Origin: Streptomyces ferrugineus
Lineage (GTDB): Bacteria > Actinomycetota > Actinomycetes > Streptomycetales > Streptomycetaceae
Assembly: GCF_015160855.1 (NCBI RefSeq)
Contig: NZ_CP063373.1
Location: 7,725,001 to 7,789,000 of the forward strand
Reading direction: 5' to 3'
Length of the DNA: 64,000 nt
Part shown: in pieces, positions 43,363 to 52,505 of the stretch
Numbering within the stretch: the stretch's first letter is position 1
Layout of the letters: every line of letters begins with the position of its first letter
Made by a program: the position numbers and the translations under genes
Notes under the pieces: generated by a model
Told to the model about the DNA's origin: nothing
Database searches by the model: none
The model's input: only the letters and a program-made list of their open reading frames with translations

Positions 43363-43861
43363 GACAACCTCTCACGCGGACATTTCCGATGGGGACACGA
43401 TGCAAGCCGACCGCACGCGGCAGAGGCCTGGGTGACTCACCCAGGCCTCGATGGGCAATGCATGCCGATCCTTTGAGCGGCACTCACACCGCCCGACTCA
43501 CCCTCCCCTTAAGTCACGCAACACCTTATGACCTTGGCCAAGGCGACCGGATCGGCCCTCATGAGACTTTCGTGTAGAAAGTATGATCAAGACCTGGAGA
43601 GGGGCGCGGCCTAGGGAGCGGCGAGGCCCCTCCCTGGGGCGCGCGCTACGAAACGCCGAAGCCTTGTCTCGCAACCCTCCCTGCCTACTTCAAGATCGTT
43701 CGGGCCCGCAGCGCGTCGGCGCCTCGGCCAGCCCGGGTCGGCAAGGCGGTACCAGAAGGCTCTGCCCACCCCTCCGGACCTGCTGATTGTCCTGTACATC
43801 TCCATGCGGCCCATCGCCGTACTCCACGGGGGAAGTACTTGCGGACGGCCAGGGGAGCAAC
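43363..43861. other. Divergent promoter region with hairpin
   Basis: About 500 bp between divergent genes. It contains a perfect 11-bp inverted repeat (GAGGCCTGGGT, 43423-43433, with ACCCAGGCCTC, 43439-43449) around GACTC, and a comparatively AT-rich part near 43490-43590. No supported coding sequence. Confidence 0.6.
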
Positions 43862-44334
43862 ATGAGCGAACCCATCGATCCGAGGGCGGCGTACGCGATG
43901 ACCGCGGAGCCCTCGCCGAGCCCCACTCCCGGCCCCACCCCGAGCCCGTCGCCGTCCGGACCGGGGTCGGACGACAGAGGGCCGAGTCCGAACCGTCACC
44001 CTCGCCGAACCCCAGCCCGACCCCGCCGGCGCCGTGGGGTACCGATCCGGACCTCGGCGTCACCTCATCATTCCTCCGCAAACGAGCCGAAGAGTGCGAG
44101 ACCGCGTCCGAGATCATCCGCAAGACACGGGGCGTGGCGGAAGACGCGAACAGCGACCTGGCCCGCGCGGCTGACGGCTGGAATTTCGTCAGCAGCCTCG
44201 ACGAGCTCCAGGGCCGCTGGGAGGCGCTGAACCAGTTGGTCGTGCAGCGGCTCGACCAGGCAGCGGCCAACTTCCGCCTCAGCACGGACGCCTATGACGC
44301 GAACGAGACACGCGCCGCCTCACAGTTCTCCTGA
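43862..44334 (+). pseudogene. EspC/WXG-like partner with apparent frameshift
   Basis: A well-placed ATG at 43862 (AGGGGAGC upstream) starts MSEPIDPRAAYAMTAEPSPS, a Pro/Ser-rich head. That frame becomes Arg-rich nonsense after about 45 codons, while the frame one base back carries SEPSPSPNPSPTPPAPW and then a convincing helical body (FLRKRAEECETASEIIRK; LQGRWEALNQLVVQRLDQA) ending at 44334. So a one-base shift lies around 43950-44000 in Pro-coding sequence. Without it the product would be about 157 residues. The following gene is a WXG protein, so this is probably its WXG100-like partner. Sequencing error is possible. Confidence 0.65.
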
Positions 44335-44885
44335 GGATCGCTGACCGCCATCGAAAACACGGGGACAGAAATGCCCGGCTTCTACGCACTGCTGCAACTC
44401 GACGTCGCAGGACTGGAGGCGTTCGCCGACGAGTGGGTGACGGTCGACCGGAAGCTGAAGGAGGCGCGGACAACGTTCCACGATGACGTGGTGAAACCCC
44501 TCCACGAAGATCACTGGCGAGGCGAGGGCGGCCGCGCCGCGCAGGACTACTGCGACCGTATCCAGATGGATATCGACGCGCTGGACAAAGAGGTCAGGGC
44601 AGTGCGGAAGTTCCTGGACGCGGAAGCCGACGGCGCCACCGGTCGCGGCGGCGTGAAAGGTCTCGCAGGATTGCAACTGCGGGCCGAGAACCTCCAGCGG
44701 GAGGCGATGACCGAAGGGATGAACATCACCGACTCCGGCACGGTCGAGTGGGAGGTCATGTACGACCCGAACGACCCGGAGGCTCCGAAGATGCTCGACG
44801 AGCGCAGGAAGACCGCTGACTCGCTGGAAACGCTGGTGCGAAGGCTGCTCGACGACGCCGCCGAGGACGACGACTGGCTGGCTAA

Positions 44886-45921
44886 CGAGTTGGTGCGTGA
44901 TAGCGGGTGGGTCGTGTTTGGCCTGGTCGTGGCCTGCTCTCAGGCGGTGATGGCGCGGTCGGAGACGAGGCTGGCGATGGCGCGGTAGGTGTCGGGCAGG
45001 CGGTCGCGGCGGTGGGTCCAGCGCGTCAGTTGCTTCCAGCGTTTGTGGTCGGCGAGGGCGTGTTCGACGGTGATGCGGTCGGAGGAGTGTTCGTGGCGGT
45101 CGCGTTCCCACTGCTGGACTCTGCCGGGCAGTGCTCCGGGCCGGGGTTTTCTGGGTGGTGTGATCGCTTGCCCGCGGTGGTCGCGGCTCAGGCCGAGGTA
45201 GCCGTCGTCCAGGAGGACGTCGACGTCGGGGAAGTGCTGGAAGCAGACGGCGATGCCCTCGTTGCGGGCGGCCGTGGCATCGTGCATACGACCAGGCCGC
45301 AGGGTGTCGGTCCATAACGTGCGGCCCCGCCAGTCAGCGGTGACGGTGGCCTTCATGGTGTTCTGTTTCTTCTTCCCGGAAACGAATGCGCGCCGTCCGC
45401 CGCGGCCGGCCGGTGGTCGGCGGACCTGGATCTCGGTGGCATCCAGCCGCAGCTCGATGCCTTCGGTCTGGGCATAGGCGAACACGTCGGCCATAGTCCG
45501 TAATCGCAGGCCGGGGCGGTCGGGGACCGCGCATCCCCGCTCGGCCAGGAGCGTACGGATCTCTGCGATCGCCCGGGTGATGGTGGAGCGGTCGACCTCG
45601 AACAGCAGCCCCAGTACCGAGTGCGGCAGGTCATGCCGCAGATGGATCAGCGTGACCACCAGCCGGTCGACGAAGACCAGCTGATGGCGGGCGCCGGCTC
45701 CCGCAGCCAGCTTCCTGGCCCCACCGCGTGCCGCATGGCGACGACCCTCGACCCCGGCCTGCCACGGCACCGCCAACTCCTCGACCAAGCACGCGAGATG
45801 ACGCCGAGAGATCCCCGTGAACAGCCGATGCGCCAGCACCGCGCGATTGACCATGATCGCCACAGACGGATCATGCCACTGGCCAGGCACGACACCTCAC
45901 CCGCTATCACGCACCAACTCG
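44886..45921. mobile_element. IS5-type insertion sequence D
   Basis: A 1036-bp element with inverted ends of about 23 bp (CGAGTTGGTGCGTGATAGCG at the left, its complement ending at 45921) and a 3-bp TAA target duplication (44883-44885 and 45922-45924). One minus-strand transposase gene is inside. It splits the WXG gene in the opposite orientation. Confidence 0.95.
44940..45854 (-). CDS. IS5-type transposase with N-terminal HTH
   Basis: A 304-residue transposase of the DDE_Tnp_4 group. Recognition helix region LLFEVDRSTITRAIAEI; catalytic Asp in LRLDATEIQVRRP; second acid in VLLDDGYLGLSRDHRG; final Glu in RITVEHALADHKRWK. ATG at 45854 (MVNRAVLAHRL) is taken as start; an upstream ATG at 45890 is also in frame. 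Apparently intact. Confidence 0.9.
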   Translation of the reverse strand: MVNRAVLAHRLFTGISRRHLACLVEELAVPWQAGVEGRRHAARGGARKLAAGAGARHQLVFVDRLVVTLIHLRHDLPHSVLGLLFEVDRSTITRAIAEIRTLLAERGCAVPDRPGLRLRTMADVFAYAQTEGIELRLDATEIQVRRPPAGRGGRRAFVSGKKKQNTMKATVTADWRGRTLWTDTLRPGRMHDATAARNEGIAVCFQHFPDVDVLLDDGYLGLSRDHRGQAITPPRKPRPGALPGRVQQWERDRHEHSSDRITVEHALADHKRWKQLTRWTHRRDRLPDTYRAIASLVSDRAITA

Positions 45922-46632
45922 TAAGAGCCTCAAGGTGATCTTCGGAACGGTCGGCAACTTCGAGTCGGAGAACCGCAAGTTCGGCATCGTTGAGCCCACC
46001 GCCAAGGACCGGCAGGTCCACAACCAGCTCAACAATGTCGCCGCCTACTTCGCCGTCATGAAGGGCTGGCCCACAGCCGCCGGCTTGGTCCAGCACTATC
46101 TGGACGGGAGCCGAAAGCCCGTCGAGGTCGAGCCGCAGCAGATGATGAACGATATTCCCGCCTTCCGGAAGGACGTCGACGGAACGCTGGGGAACGACGT
46201 CCGCAAACGCGGGGACGGGCCTTTCACCACCGAGTGGTCCTCCACCGCCCCGAATCCCGCGGACGGCGATCGCAGTATGGAGTGGTACTACGCGCTCAAT
46301 CACTTCCAGTACCGTCTCGTCGGAGAGAAGGAGGGCGACGAGATCAGGTACCACCTCGAGGTCAAGAAGCGTTACGACTGGGGCACCCCCAGCGAGCACC
46401 GCGCCACGGTGTCCGGTGGTGGGCCGGGGCCGATGGGCATGGACCTGGAACAGGCCGACATCGCCCACCTCCACACCTCCGGTATGGCCCAGGACTTCGA
46501 CGTATCCGGTTCGTCCGACGAGATGACGGCTCGCTTGTGAAGGGCCGGCACACACCCGCCGGACTGCCTCGGTCGGAGTCGTCCAGCACCCGCCAGTCGC
46601 TCCCGGACGACGGACGAAACGGAGGCGTGCCG

Positions 46633-46839
46633 GTGTCCGTACCTGGTGCCCGCGAGGACGACCCTGGTCACGGTGGCCTTCTGAAGAAGCTGGCCTTGTG
46701 GGCCGGACTCGCCCTCTGTATCGCCTTCATCGCCTGGGTGGCATGGGGGTTCCTCCAGTTCGACCACGACATCGACCATCCTCGTGAGGGCGGGTTCTCC
46801 GGCTGGCAGTGCGACGCCGGTCGCGATTGCGGTTCCTGA
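46633..46839 (+). CDS. Small single-pass membrane protein after the broken WXG gene
   Basis: A 68-residue protein. Polar start (VSVPGAREDDPGHGGLLKK), one transmembrane helix (LALWAGLALCIAFIAWVAWGF) and an external tail with two cysteines near the end (WQCDAGRDCGS). GTG at 46633 has GGAGGC seven bases upstream. It lies 93 bp after the interrupted WXG gene and was probably its operon partner. Function unknown. Confidence 0.7.
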   Translation: MSVPGAREDDPGHGGLLKKLALWAGLALCIAFIAWVAWGFLQFDHDIDHPREGGFSGWQCDAGRDCGS

Positions 46840-46874
46840 CGATGCACCGATCCTGGCCCGGTTCCGGCTCTGCG

Positions 46875-46893
46875 CTCGCCCAGGCCGGGCGAG
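46875..46893 (+). terminator. Small stem-loop
   Basis: CTCGCCC (46875-46881) pairs with GGGCGAG (46887-46893) around AGGCC, 36 bp beyond the preceding stop. The position fits a terminator for the 43862-46839 gene set. The rest of the 46894-47082 spacer shows nothing else. Confidence 0.5.
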
Positions 46894-47082
46894 GTGACGG
46901 CGTGCCATGACGCCGATGCCCGCTTTCTCTGCGCGATGACGGCTGCCGGACACAGCTCCTTGCGGCGATAGCGGAGTGGGCCGGTTTGAACGACCTTCAG
47001 TGGGCCAGAGTGTGCGGGGCGGGTTGCGAGGTGCCCCCTTCCTGGCTCAGGGCGGGGCGTCGCACGGGGTCATTCTCCCCGG

Positions 47083-48492
47083 TCATCCGCTGCTGCTGGA
47101 AGCCGCGGCGCCCGCTACCCGCCGCTCCTGGCGGCGGACGGAGGGGCGCCATCTCGCGTCGGCCAGGCGGTTGCCGATGATGGTGCAGAGGACTGTCACG
47201 ACCATGGCCATCTGGACCAGCTCCTGGCCGCCCCCGCCGACCGGGAGCGCCGCCGCGGCCACCGTCGCGAGGACCGCGAGGCCCAGCCACACCACCGCGC
47301 TGACACGGGTCCGAGGCGGTCGGAGCACGCCCGTGCCGAACTGTCGTACTTCCGGGGCGGATTCGAGGTTCATCGAGCTGAGGCGGCGGCCCTGTGCGAC
47401 GGGCCATTCGGGTGTGCGGGGCATCCAGCCGGACACATGGCGGACCTCGTCCCCGCTGCCGACCACCAGCACGGCGGGCAGCATCTCGCCCCGTCGGCCG
47501 GGCCGGCCGGGTGGCGGGTTGTCGCCGGCCCGCTCCCAGTACAGCCAGGCGGTGCGGTCCCACAGCGTGTCGGCGAGCTGCTCGACGTCGACGGACCGGC
47601 CGATGTGCAGCTGCCGCTCGCCGTCCTCGGCCGTGAGGCGCAGGCCGACCCCGACCGCCCGGCTACCCCCGGGCGCGGTGCCGGCCACGGTCACGGCGAG
47701 CGCCTGCGCGTTGCCGGTGCGCAGTGCCTCGGTGACCGCCGAAGCGCTGTCGTCCAGCGGCTTGAAACGCCGGCGCAGCAGCAGGGCGAGCCCGCCGGCG
47801 GCGGCCGCCGAAGAGAGGCCGAGTGTCGTCCACGAAGGGCGGGCGCTGCCGTCCTGCAACGCCGCCAGCTCTTCTCGGGTCTCCGCGAACTGGGCGTCCT
47901 TGCCGGTCCTGTCAGGGTTGTAGAGAGCCCATAGGCGGTCGCGGGGCCCTACCGAGCCGGACGTCTTGATGGTGCCTCGCAGGCTCGCACGCTGCTGGCT
48001 GGAACCGTCACCGCCGTCGCCGTTCACCGTGACGGCCAGCTTCGAGGTGTAGGTCATCCCGCCGCCCTTCACGGGACGTGCGCTCTGCGACAGCACCTTG
48101 TCGACCGTCACCGCGGAGATACGCGCCGACCCGGCCCTGGCATCGGCCAGTTGAGGCGTGACATGAGAGGCCGAGCCGAACAGCAGGAGGGCAACGGACA
48201 GCAGGACGAGCAGAACGCCGAGGCGCTGCCGCTCCTTGCGTTCAGGCAGTTGGCCACCGACCAGCCGGAACCCGGTCGGCGAGGACAGCGCCGCCACCCG
48301 AGGCACCTCCGCCACCCGTTCCCGCAGCCTGCCCGCCCAGGAGACGAGCACCCCGAGCAGGGCCACGCCGATGCAGGCCAGGACGTCCCAACGCGGCGCG
48401 GGTTCGACGTAGCGCAGCAGCAGACAGACCGCTACGCCCACGACGCCGCCCCACTTGAGGACAGCACCAGCGTCAGACAGCCTGGTGGTCAT
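47083..48492 (-). CDS. Multi-pass membrane protein with DUF3592-like domains (copy 1)
   Basis: A 469-residue protein. Paired helices near residues 10-45, another near 90-110, an external beta-rich domain (TYTSKLAVTVNGDGG, then LWALYNPDRTGKDAQ), a helix near 225, a second soluble domain and two C-terminal helices (VVWLGLAVLATVAAAALPVG; MAMVVTVLCTIIGN). It has the same plan as the protein at 51090 (SGDRVSVLYASTQPQ). The V-L-Y-x-P-type motif recalls DUF3592. Its ATG at 48492 overlaps the end of the WXG gene by 20 bp, so it is tightly coupled to it. Likely an anchor or accessory of that effector; function unknown. Confidence 0.8.
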   Translation of the reverse strand: MTTRLSDAGAVLKWGGVVGVAVCLLLRYVEPAPRWDVLACIGVALLGVLVSWAGRLRERVAEVPRVAALSSPTGFRLVGGQLPERKERQRLGVLLVLLSVALLLFGSASHVTPQLADARAGSARISAVTVDKVLSQSARPVKGGGMTYTSKLAVTVNGDGGDGSSQQRASLRGTIKTSGSVGPRDRLWALYNPDRTGKDAQFAETREELAALQDGSARPSWTTLGLSSAAAAGGLALLLRRRFKPLDDSASAVTEALRTGNAQALAVTVAGTAPGGSRAVGVGLRLTAEDGERQLHIGRSVDVEQLADTLWDRTAWLYWERAGDNPPPGRPGRRGEMLPAVLVVGSGDEVRHVSGWMPRTPEWPVAQGRRLSSMNLESAPEVRQFGTGVLRPPRTRVSAVVWLGLAVLATVAAAALPVGGGGQELVQMAMVVTVLCTIIGNRLADARWRPSVRRQERRVAGAAASSSSG

Positions 48493-49636
48493 ACGCCGCA
48501 CCGGGCCTCGGGAACTTCTGTACCGCATCGAGATTTCCGTTCATGGCGGCGCCCGCGAGACCGAAGGCCACGTTGACCGCCGCGTACAGGGCCGACAGCG
48601 CGTCGATGATCTTCGACCACTCGCCGATCATCTTCGCCGCCGTGCGGGCGATCAGTGCGGCCATTCCGCCCGTGAGGACCAGGCCGACACCGGTGGTCGC
48701 AGCTCCGGTGGCGACCGCGATCTCGACGGCGATCGAAATGCCCATGTCGCAGATGAGGATCAGCCCGGCTTTGAGTCCGTCGGCGAACTGCTGGATCTGG
48801 CTCGCGACTTCCTCATAGGCCGACTTGAGGGTGTCGTAGCAGTCGTCGGTTTCGTCCAACTTCGTGGCGAGTCCGTCGAAGTAGTCGTAACGCGTGTTGG
48901 ACGCGTTGCCCACCCAGGTGTCGCTGAGCAGGTTGTTGCCCTTCCGCACATTGCTGCCGACGCCGTAGAAGAAGGAGCCCAGCGAGTCCCAGGCGCCCGC
49001 GCAGTCGCCGAAGCTCTCCCAGTCTCCGGCGAGCATCTTCGCGGCCTCGCCGAATATGTCGAAGTTGAAGACGAACTTGAGGGCCTCGTTGACAAGGGTG
49101 GTCGGGCTCAGCAGGTCGAGCCCAATGCCGAGCACCCCGAGGGGCACGTTCTTGCCCTCGCCGGTGACGGAGTCCACTCGGTCCCAGACCAGCCCGTCCA
49201 TCCGGTCGCTGGCCCCCTGCTGCACCTGCTCCCAGACACTGAGCTTGGGCTCGGAGAACGAGGCGGTCGGCTCACTCGCGTCGGAGAAGCCACCGCTCTC
49301 CGACGGGGTGCCGGCCGGTCGCCCAGAGCCTGCCGGATAGGTGCCGTCGACCTTGACTGCCTCGGTCTCGTCGGTCTGCGTGTAATACGTGGCCGTGCGG
49401 GCCAGTTCCTTCTGGCAGGCGTCGAGCGTCTGCGAGAAGCCCTCAATGGACGCCTTGGCCTTCTCGAGTACGTCACTGTGGTGTCCGACGACGAGCTGCC
49501 ACAGCTGGCTCTCGGCCTCGCCGTCCACGGTGGCCTTGCGGTCCAGGAAGCTACGGGCCTCGCTCACGTCCCGATGTGCCCGCTCGATCATTTTGCCGTA
49601 GGAGGCTATGTCGGCGGGTATGACCCGGAAGTTCAT
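48473..49636 (-). CDS. WXG-domain membrane-associated protein (YDH-tail family, copy 2)
   Basis: A 387-residue protein collinear with the one at 32235. N-terminal helical domain (FRVIPADIASYGKMIERAH), linker rich in Ser/Gly/Pro near 120-140, second helical region with WxG (LSDTWVGNASNTRYDYF), hydrophobic helices (GLILICDMGISIAVEIAVATGA; GVGLVLTGGMAALIARTA) and the C-terminus AAYDHQAV. ATG at 49636 has ACGGGGGAAAC upstream. It is preceded by a VLSGR-family gene (16 bp) and followed by a multi-pass membrane gene, the same order as at 31929-33900. Confidence 0.85.
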   Translation of the reverse strand: MNFRVIPADIASYGKMIERAHRDVSEARSFLDRKATVDGEAESQLWQLVVGHHSDVLEKAKASIEGFSQTLDACQKELARTATYYTQTDETEAVKVDGTYPAGSGRPAGTPSESGGFSDASEPTASFSEPKLSVWEQVQQGASDRMDGLVWDRVDSVTGEGKNVPLGVLGIGLDLLSPTTLVNEALKFVFNFDIFGEAAKMLAGDWESFGDCAGAWDSLGSFFYGVGSNVRKGNNLLSDTWVGNASNTRYDYFDGLATKLDETDDCYDTLKSAYEEVASQIQQFADGLKAGLILICDMGISIAVEIAVATGAATTGVGLVLTGGMAALIARTAAKMIGEWSKIIDALSALYAAVNVAFGLAGAAMNGNLDAVQKFPRPGAAYDHQAV

Positions 49637-49652
49637 GTTTCCCCCGTGCTGT

Positions 49653-50084
49653 TCAGTAGGCGGACCAGCCGCGGCCGCTATGCCGCGCGTTGCCCCTGTC
49701 CCGTGTACCGCTCTGTGCCTGCCGGCGCTCTTCTTCCATCTCGGCGCGCTTCGCCTGGTACTCCCGCTCGCCCTCCGCGGCGAGCTGCATGCGCTCGGCT
49801 TCGGATAGCTGGCCCCATGCCTCACGGAAGGGACGGCCGCCCTCGATGAGCGCCTCGCCATAAGCGGGCACGGTCACCGCCTCGCGCAGACTGACGCGTC
49901 CGGAGAGCACCTCTTTGGCCATCTCCTTGAGTGTGTCGTTCGACGCGCCGTCGGCCAGCTTCTCCAAGGACTCCCGCAGTCTTCGCGCATCCACCGGATC
50001 CCGGGTGATGTCCTGGAACTCGCTGTCGTCCACACGCTGTGGAGTGTCGCGTTCTCCTCGACCCACGGAACGCTCCCTGTCCAT
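49653..50084 (-). CDS. Small VLSGR-family protein (paralogue 4)
   Basis: A 143-residue soluble protein closest to the copy at 33487: QRVDDSEFQDITRDP, RRLRESLEKLADGAS, the signature LKEMAKEVLSGRVSLREAV, AEGEREYQAKRAEMEEERR and the C-terminal GRGWSAY. ATG at 50084 is used because it gives an N-terminus of similar length to the paralogue, although no strong ribosome site is visible. The gene ends 16 bp before the YDH-tail WXG gene. Confidence 0.8.
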   Translation of the reverse strand: MDRERSVGRGERDTPQRVDDSEFQDITRDPVDARRLRESLEKLADGASNDTLKEMAKEVLSGRVSLREAVTVPAYGEALIEGGRPFREAWGQLSEAERMQLAAEGEREYQAKRAEMEEERRQAQSGTRDRGNARHSGRGWSAY

Positions 50085-50444
50085 TGCCGTCGATGTCAGC
50101 TGCTATCGGTGTCACCCGTTCGGGCAAGGCCACCCACACTAACCCCGACGCCCAGCAACCCCATAGGTGTCCACTGTCACAGCAGCGTCCCAAGACTGGG
50201 GCTGTTCTATCTGCCGAGGTCTCGGTGCTCGCACACCATGGAGTGGCCTGTGCACAGCCAGCCGCCGACCGACGGTTCGTTGAAATCGGTAATGCATTGG
50301 GCCCTAAAATCCATAGAGCGCAAAAGCGACGCAGGCCGACATCAACCGCCACCCACAACGTGACCTTCTTACCGGAGGGACGCCGCACCCGGGAGCGACG
50401 ACTGAGTGTGCGATCGACCTCCGGCCCGAGCCGTCCGGCAAGCG

Positions 50445-50610
50445 GATCGCCCAAGAGTGCCGGGGAGGGCCGACCCCAACTACGGCGCCCCAGCGAGGAC
50501 GATATCGGCGGACGCGGGCTACTGCTGGTGGAGGCGCTGGCCCATCACTGGGGCGTGCGGGGACGCGAGGGCGGCATTGGGAAAACGGTGTGGGCGGAGA
50601 TAGGGTCAAG
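50445..50610 (+). pseudogene. Remnant of an RsbW-like ATP-binding regulator
   Basis: A short frame reads RPSEDDIGGRGLLLVEALAHHW followed by GVRG and IGKTVWAEI. This is the C-terminal ATP-lid pattern (D-x-x-G-R-G-L-L-L-V, then W-G-V, K-T-V-W-A) of Streptomyces HATPase anti-sigma-like proteins. No N-terminal half or start is found, so only the tail of such a gene remains. Confidence 0.65.
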
Positions 50611-51089
50611 CTGCGGGGAGATTGGCGAACGGTCCGCGCAGTCGACGGGGAGCATTCAACCTCGGGCGGGTTCGTTATGGTGCTGTGGCTGGAGCACGGC
50701 CCCGTGGTGCGGGTGGATGCCGCCGAGCCGCTGATCGTACAGAATGCAGGGCGACAGGATCAGGGCAGTTCCGCGCGAAACGGTGCAACCTGAGATGCCT
50801 ACCGACACCAACGACAACCGTAAGCGCCCCTGCCGGGCGGGGCGCAAAGCCCGGTCCTCACGGCTGCCTGCAACTCGACTGTGCCACCGCCAGACTGGTG
50901 TGGGTTCGTTCGTGAGTGCCACACCCTGCTCGTGATTACAGCCGTTCTCCGGACACGGTCCGGCCCCCGCGGCCACGGACATCCACTACGGCCGGAGATC
51001 CGCTGCCCGGGAAGGGTTCGCGCTCGGTGGGATCCTCCTCCACGTTGCCTTGGCCAGCCAGAAGGGGTCGTACTGCAGCCTCGCCCTCC
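50611..51089. other. Gene-free spacer
   Basis: Only short, mutually exclusive frames occur and none has a family signature. It separates the RsbW-like remnant from the convergent membrane-protein gene. The stretch 50085-50444, between the VLSGR gene and the remnant, is likewise empty. Confidence 0.5.
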
Positions 51090-52505
51090 TTACTGTGACG
51101 GCTTCGTGTCCATCACATAGGAACCCGCCAACAGCGCCGAGGCCAGGGGGCCAGCAATCCCTACTGTCCAGCGCCACCCCGATGAAACATCAAACGTCAT
51201 CAACCCTGCGCCAGCAATGATCAGCGCCAGAAGACCCAATGTCAGGGGACTCACGTAGAGCGACCACTTGGAGTGCGGATCCCAAGTGCGCAGCTTTCGC
51301 CCTTCCTCCGCTTCACCGCTCAATTTGTGAACCGGAATCCCACCATCGGCCAGCAACCGCCCCTCGTCCACGGTGAGCATTCCATGCATCACCCAGTCCT
51401 GATCAGAAATCAGAACCGCAGGGGTTACACGAGGCGAGAACCGCATACCACCCGTACCACGGCGACCGTCCCAACACAGCCAGACCTGCTCACCTTTCAT
51501 CGAATCAGGCATATCCCGCTCTGTGATACTCACGAGAAAGTGCACATTACCGACGGCCGTCTCGACGACCAGGCTCTGCGACTTCGAAGCACTCTTTCCT
51601 GGCTCACTTGGAGTATGATGGAATTGCGCAACTCGAAGGATCCTTCCCCGAATAGCACTATCACTGCTCCGCAAACGAGAGAAGGAGCGGAATCCTCGCT
51701 CTATATAGCCCAACACCACTATGACGCAAAGCCCAATGCCCCATCCAGTAAGGAGAAGCCAGACCAAGCGAACTGGCAACGCCGCTCCGCGCAGTTCGTC
51801 TTCTAGATCGTCCTTGTCTCCGGCCACTGCCCCCAGCTGCGGTTGTGTGGAAGCATAGAGTACTGACACTCGATCCCCAGATGTCAATCGATCAGGGGAT
51901 TTCGTAGTCACCGTCGCTGGTACTGGCTCCCCACCCTTCGCATCCGGGAGCTCAACAACAGTCTTCGCCGTGTAGTACGACTTGCCCCTACTCGGATTGT
52001 GGAAACGGACGTCACTGACTTTTGCGACCTGAACTTTCGCGAACACAGCCCCGGCCGAATGAATCTGCTCCACCAAGGCGGGCCTCTGTGGTGATCCCCA
52101 TGCCATGGAGATCAGCCCCACAAGAATACTCCAGACACCGACAACGCCCGCGAAAGAACGCCACAGTTGTTGCCGCCTTGAGGGGATCCGCCGAGGAATG
52201 GGCGTCAACTCGGAATTTGACCAACCTCGTTCTGCATCCTGAGTGGTGCCGGTGAACTCAGCTGCTGCCACCGCATGGAAGGGCTGCCGACCACCGAGTT
52301 TTCGCTGATGCAGAGCGATCCCGACGACGCTGAGCATGGCGCAGGCAAGAGCAACAAGGATCGCCGGGCGTCGCAGAGTTGGCTCAGAACTGAAGAACCA
52401 GAGCGCGAATGTTACAGCGCCGGACAAGAAACCGAGCCGGGCAGACCAACGGCCGACCTTCTCAGTGGCCTTGAAGTCTGCAGGAGTAATCGTTTCGCGG
52501 TTCAC
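51090..52505 (-). CDS. Multi-pass membrane protein with DUF3592-like domains (copy 2)
   Basis: A 471-residue protein with the layout of the one at 47083: helix pair near 25-60, a helix near 118-135, an external domain with SYYTAKTVVELPDAKG and SGDRVSVLYASTQPQLG, a helix near 230-250 (VWLLLTGWGIGLCVIVVLG), a second soluble domain (EQVWLCWDGRRGTGG) and two C-terminal helices. GTG at 52505 overlaps the stop of the WXG gene (GTGA). Base composition is lower in GC than the left arm, suggesting different ancestry. Accessory to the upstream WXG effector by linkage only. Confidence 0.8.
   Translation of the reverse strand: MNRETITPADFKATEKVGRWSARLGFLSGAVTFALWFFSSEPTLRRPAILVALACAMLSVVGIALHQRKLGGRQPFHAVAAAEFTGTTQDAERGWSNSELTPIPRRIPSRRQQLWRSFAGVVGVWSILVGLISMAWGSPQRPALVEQIHSAGAVFAKVQVAKVSDVRFHNPSRGKSYYTAKTVVELPDAKGGEPVPATVTTKSPDRLTSGDRVSVLYASTQPQLGAVAGDKDDLEDELRGAALPVRLVWLLLTGWGIGLCVIVVLGYIERGFRSFSRLRSSDSAIRGRILRVAQFHHTPSEPGKSASKSQSLVVETAVGNVHFLVSITERDMPDSMKGEQVWLCWDGRRGTGGMRFSPRVTPAVLISDQDWVMHGMLTVDEGRLLADGGIPVHKLSGEAEEGRKLRTWDPHSKWSLYVSPLTLGLLALIIAGAGLMTFDVSSGWRWTVGIAGPLASALLAGSYVMDTKPSQ

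Larger units (their letters stand above)
44371..46540 (+). pseudogene. WXG protein interrupted by an insertion sequence
   Basis: The N-terminal part (ATG 44371 to 44885) has a clear WxG: HEDHWRGEGGRAAQDYCDRI, with flanking helices. It is cut after DDDWLA by an IS (44886-45921). Beyond the IS the same frame resumes with KSLKVIFGTVGNFES and continues to 46540. Removing the IS and one copy of the 3-bp TAA duplication restores an uninterrupted frame of 376 codons. The C-terminal half (VQHYLDGSRKPVEVE; YYALNHFQYRLVG; KKRYDWGTPSEHR) is not a toxin family I recognise but resembles secreted effector tails. Now presumably inactive, unless the C-terminal part starts at GTG 45935. Confidence 0.9.

Noticed and set aside
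50590..50793. Short plus-strand frame after the RsbW-like remnant
   Set aside because: 67 codons with no recognisable family and overlapping alternative frames of equal quality.
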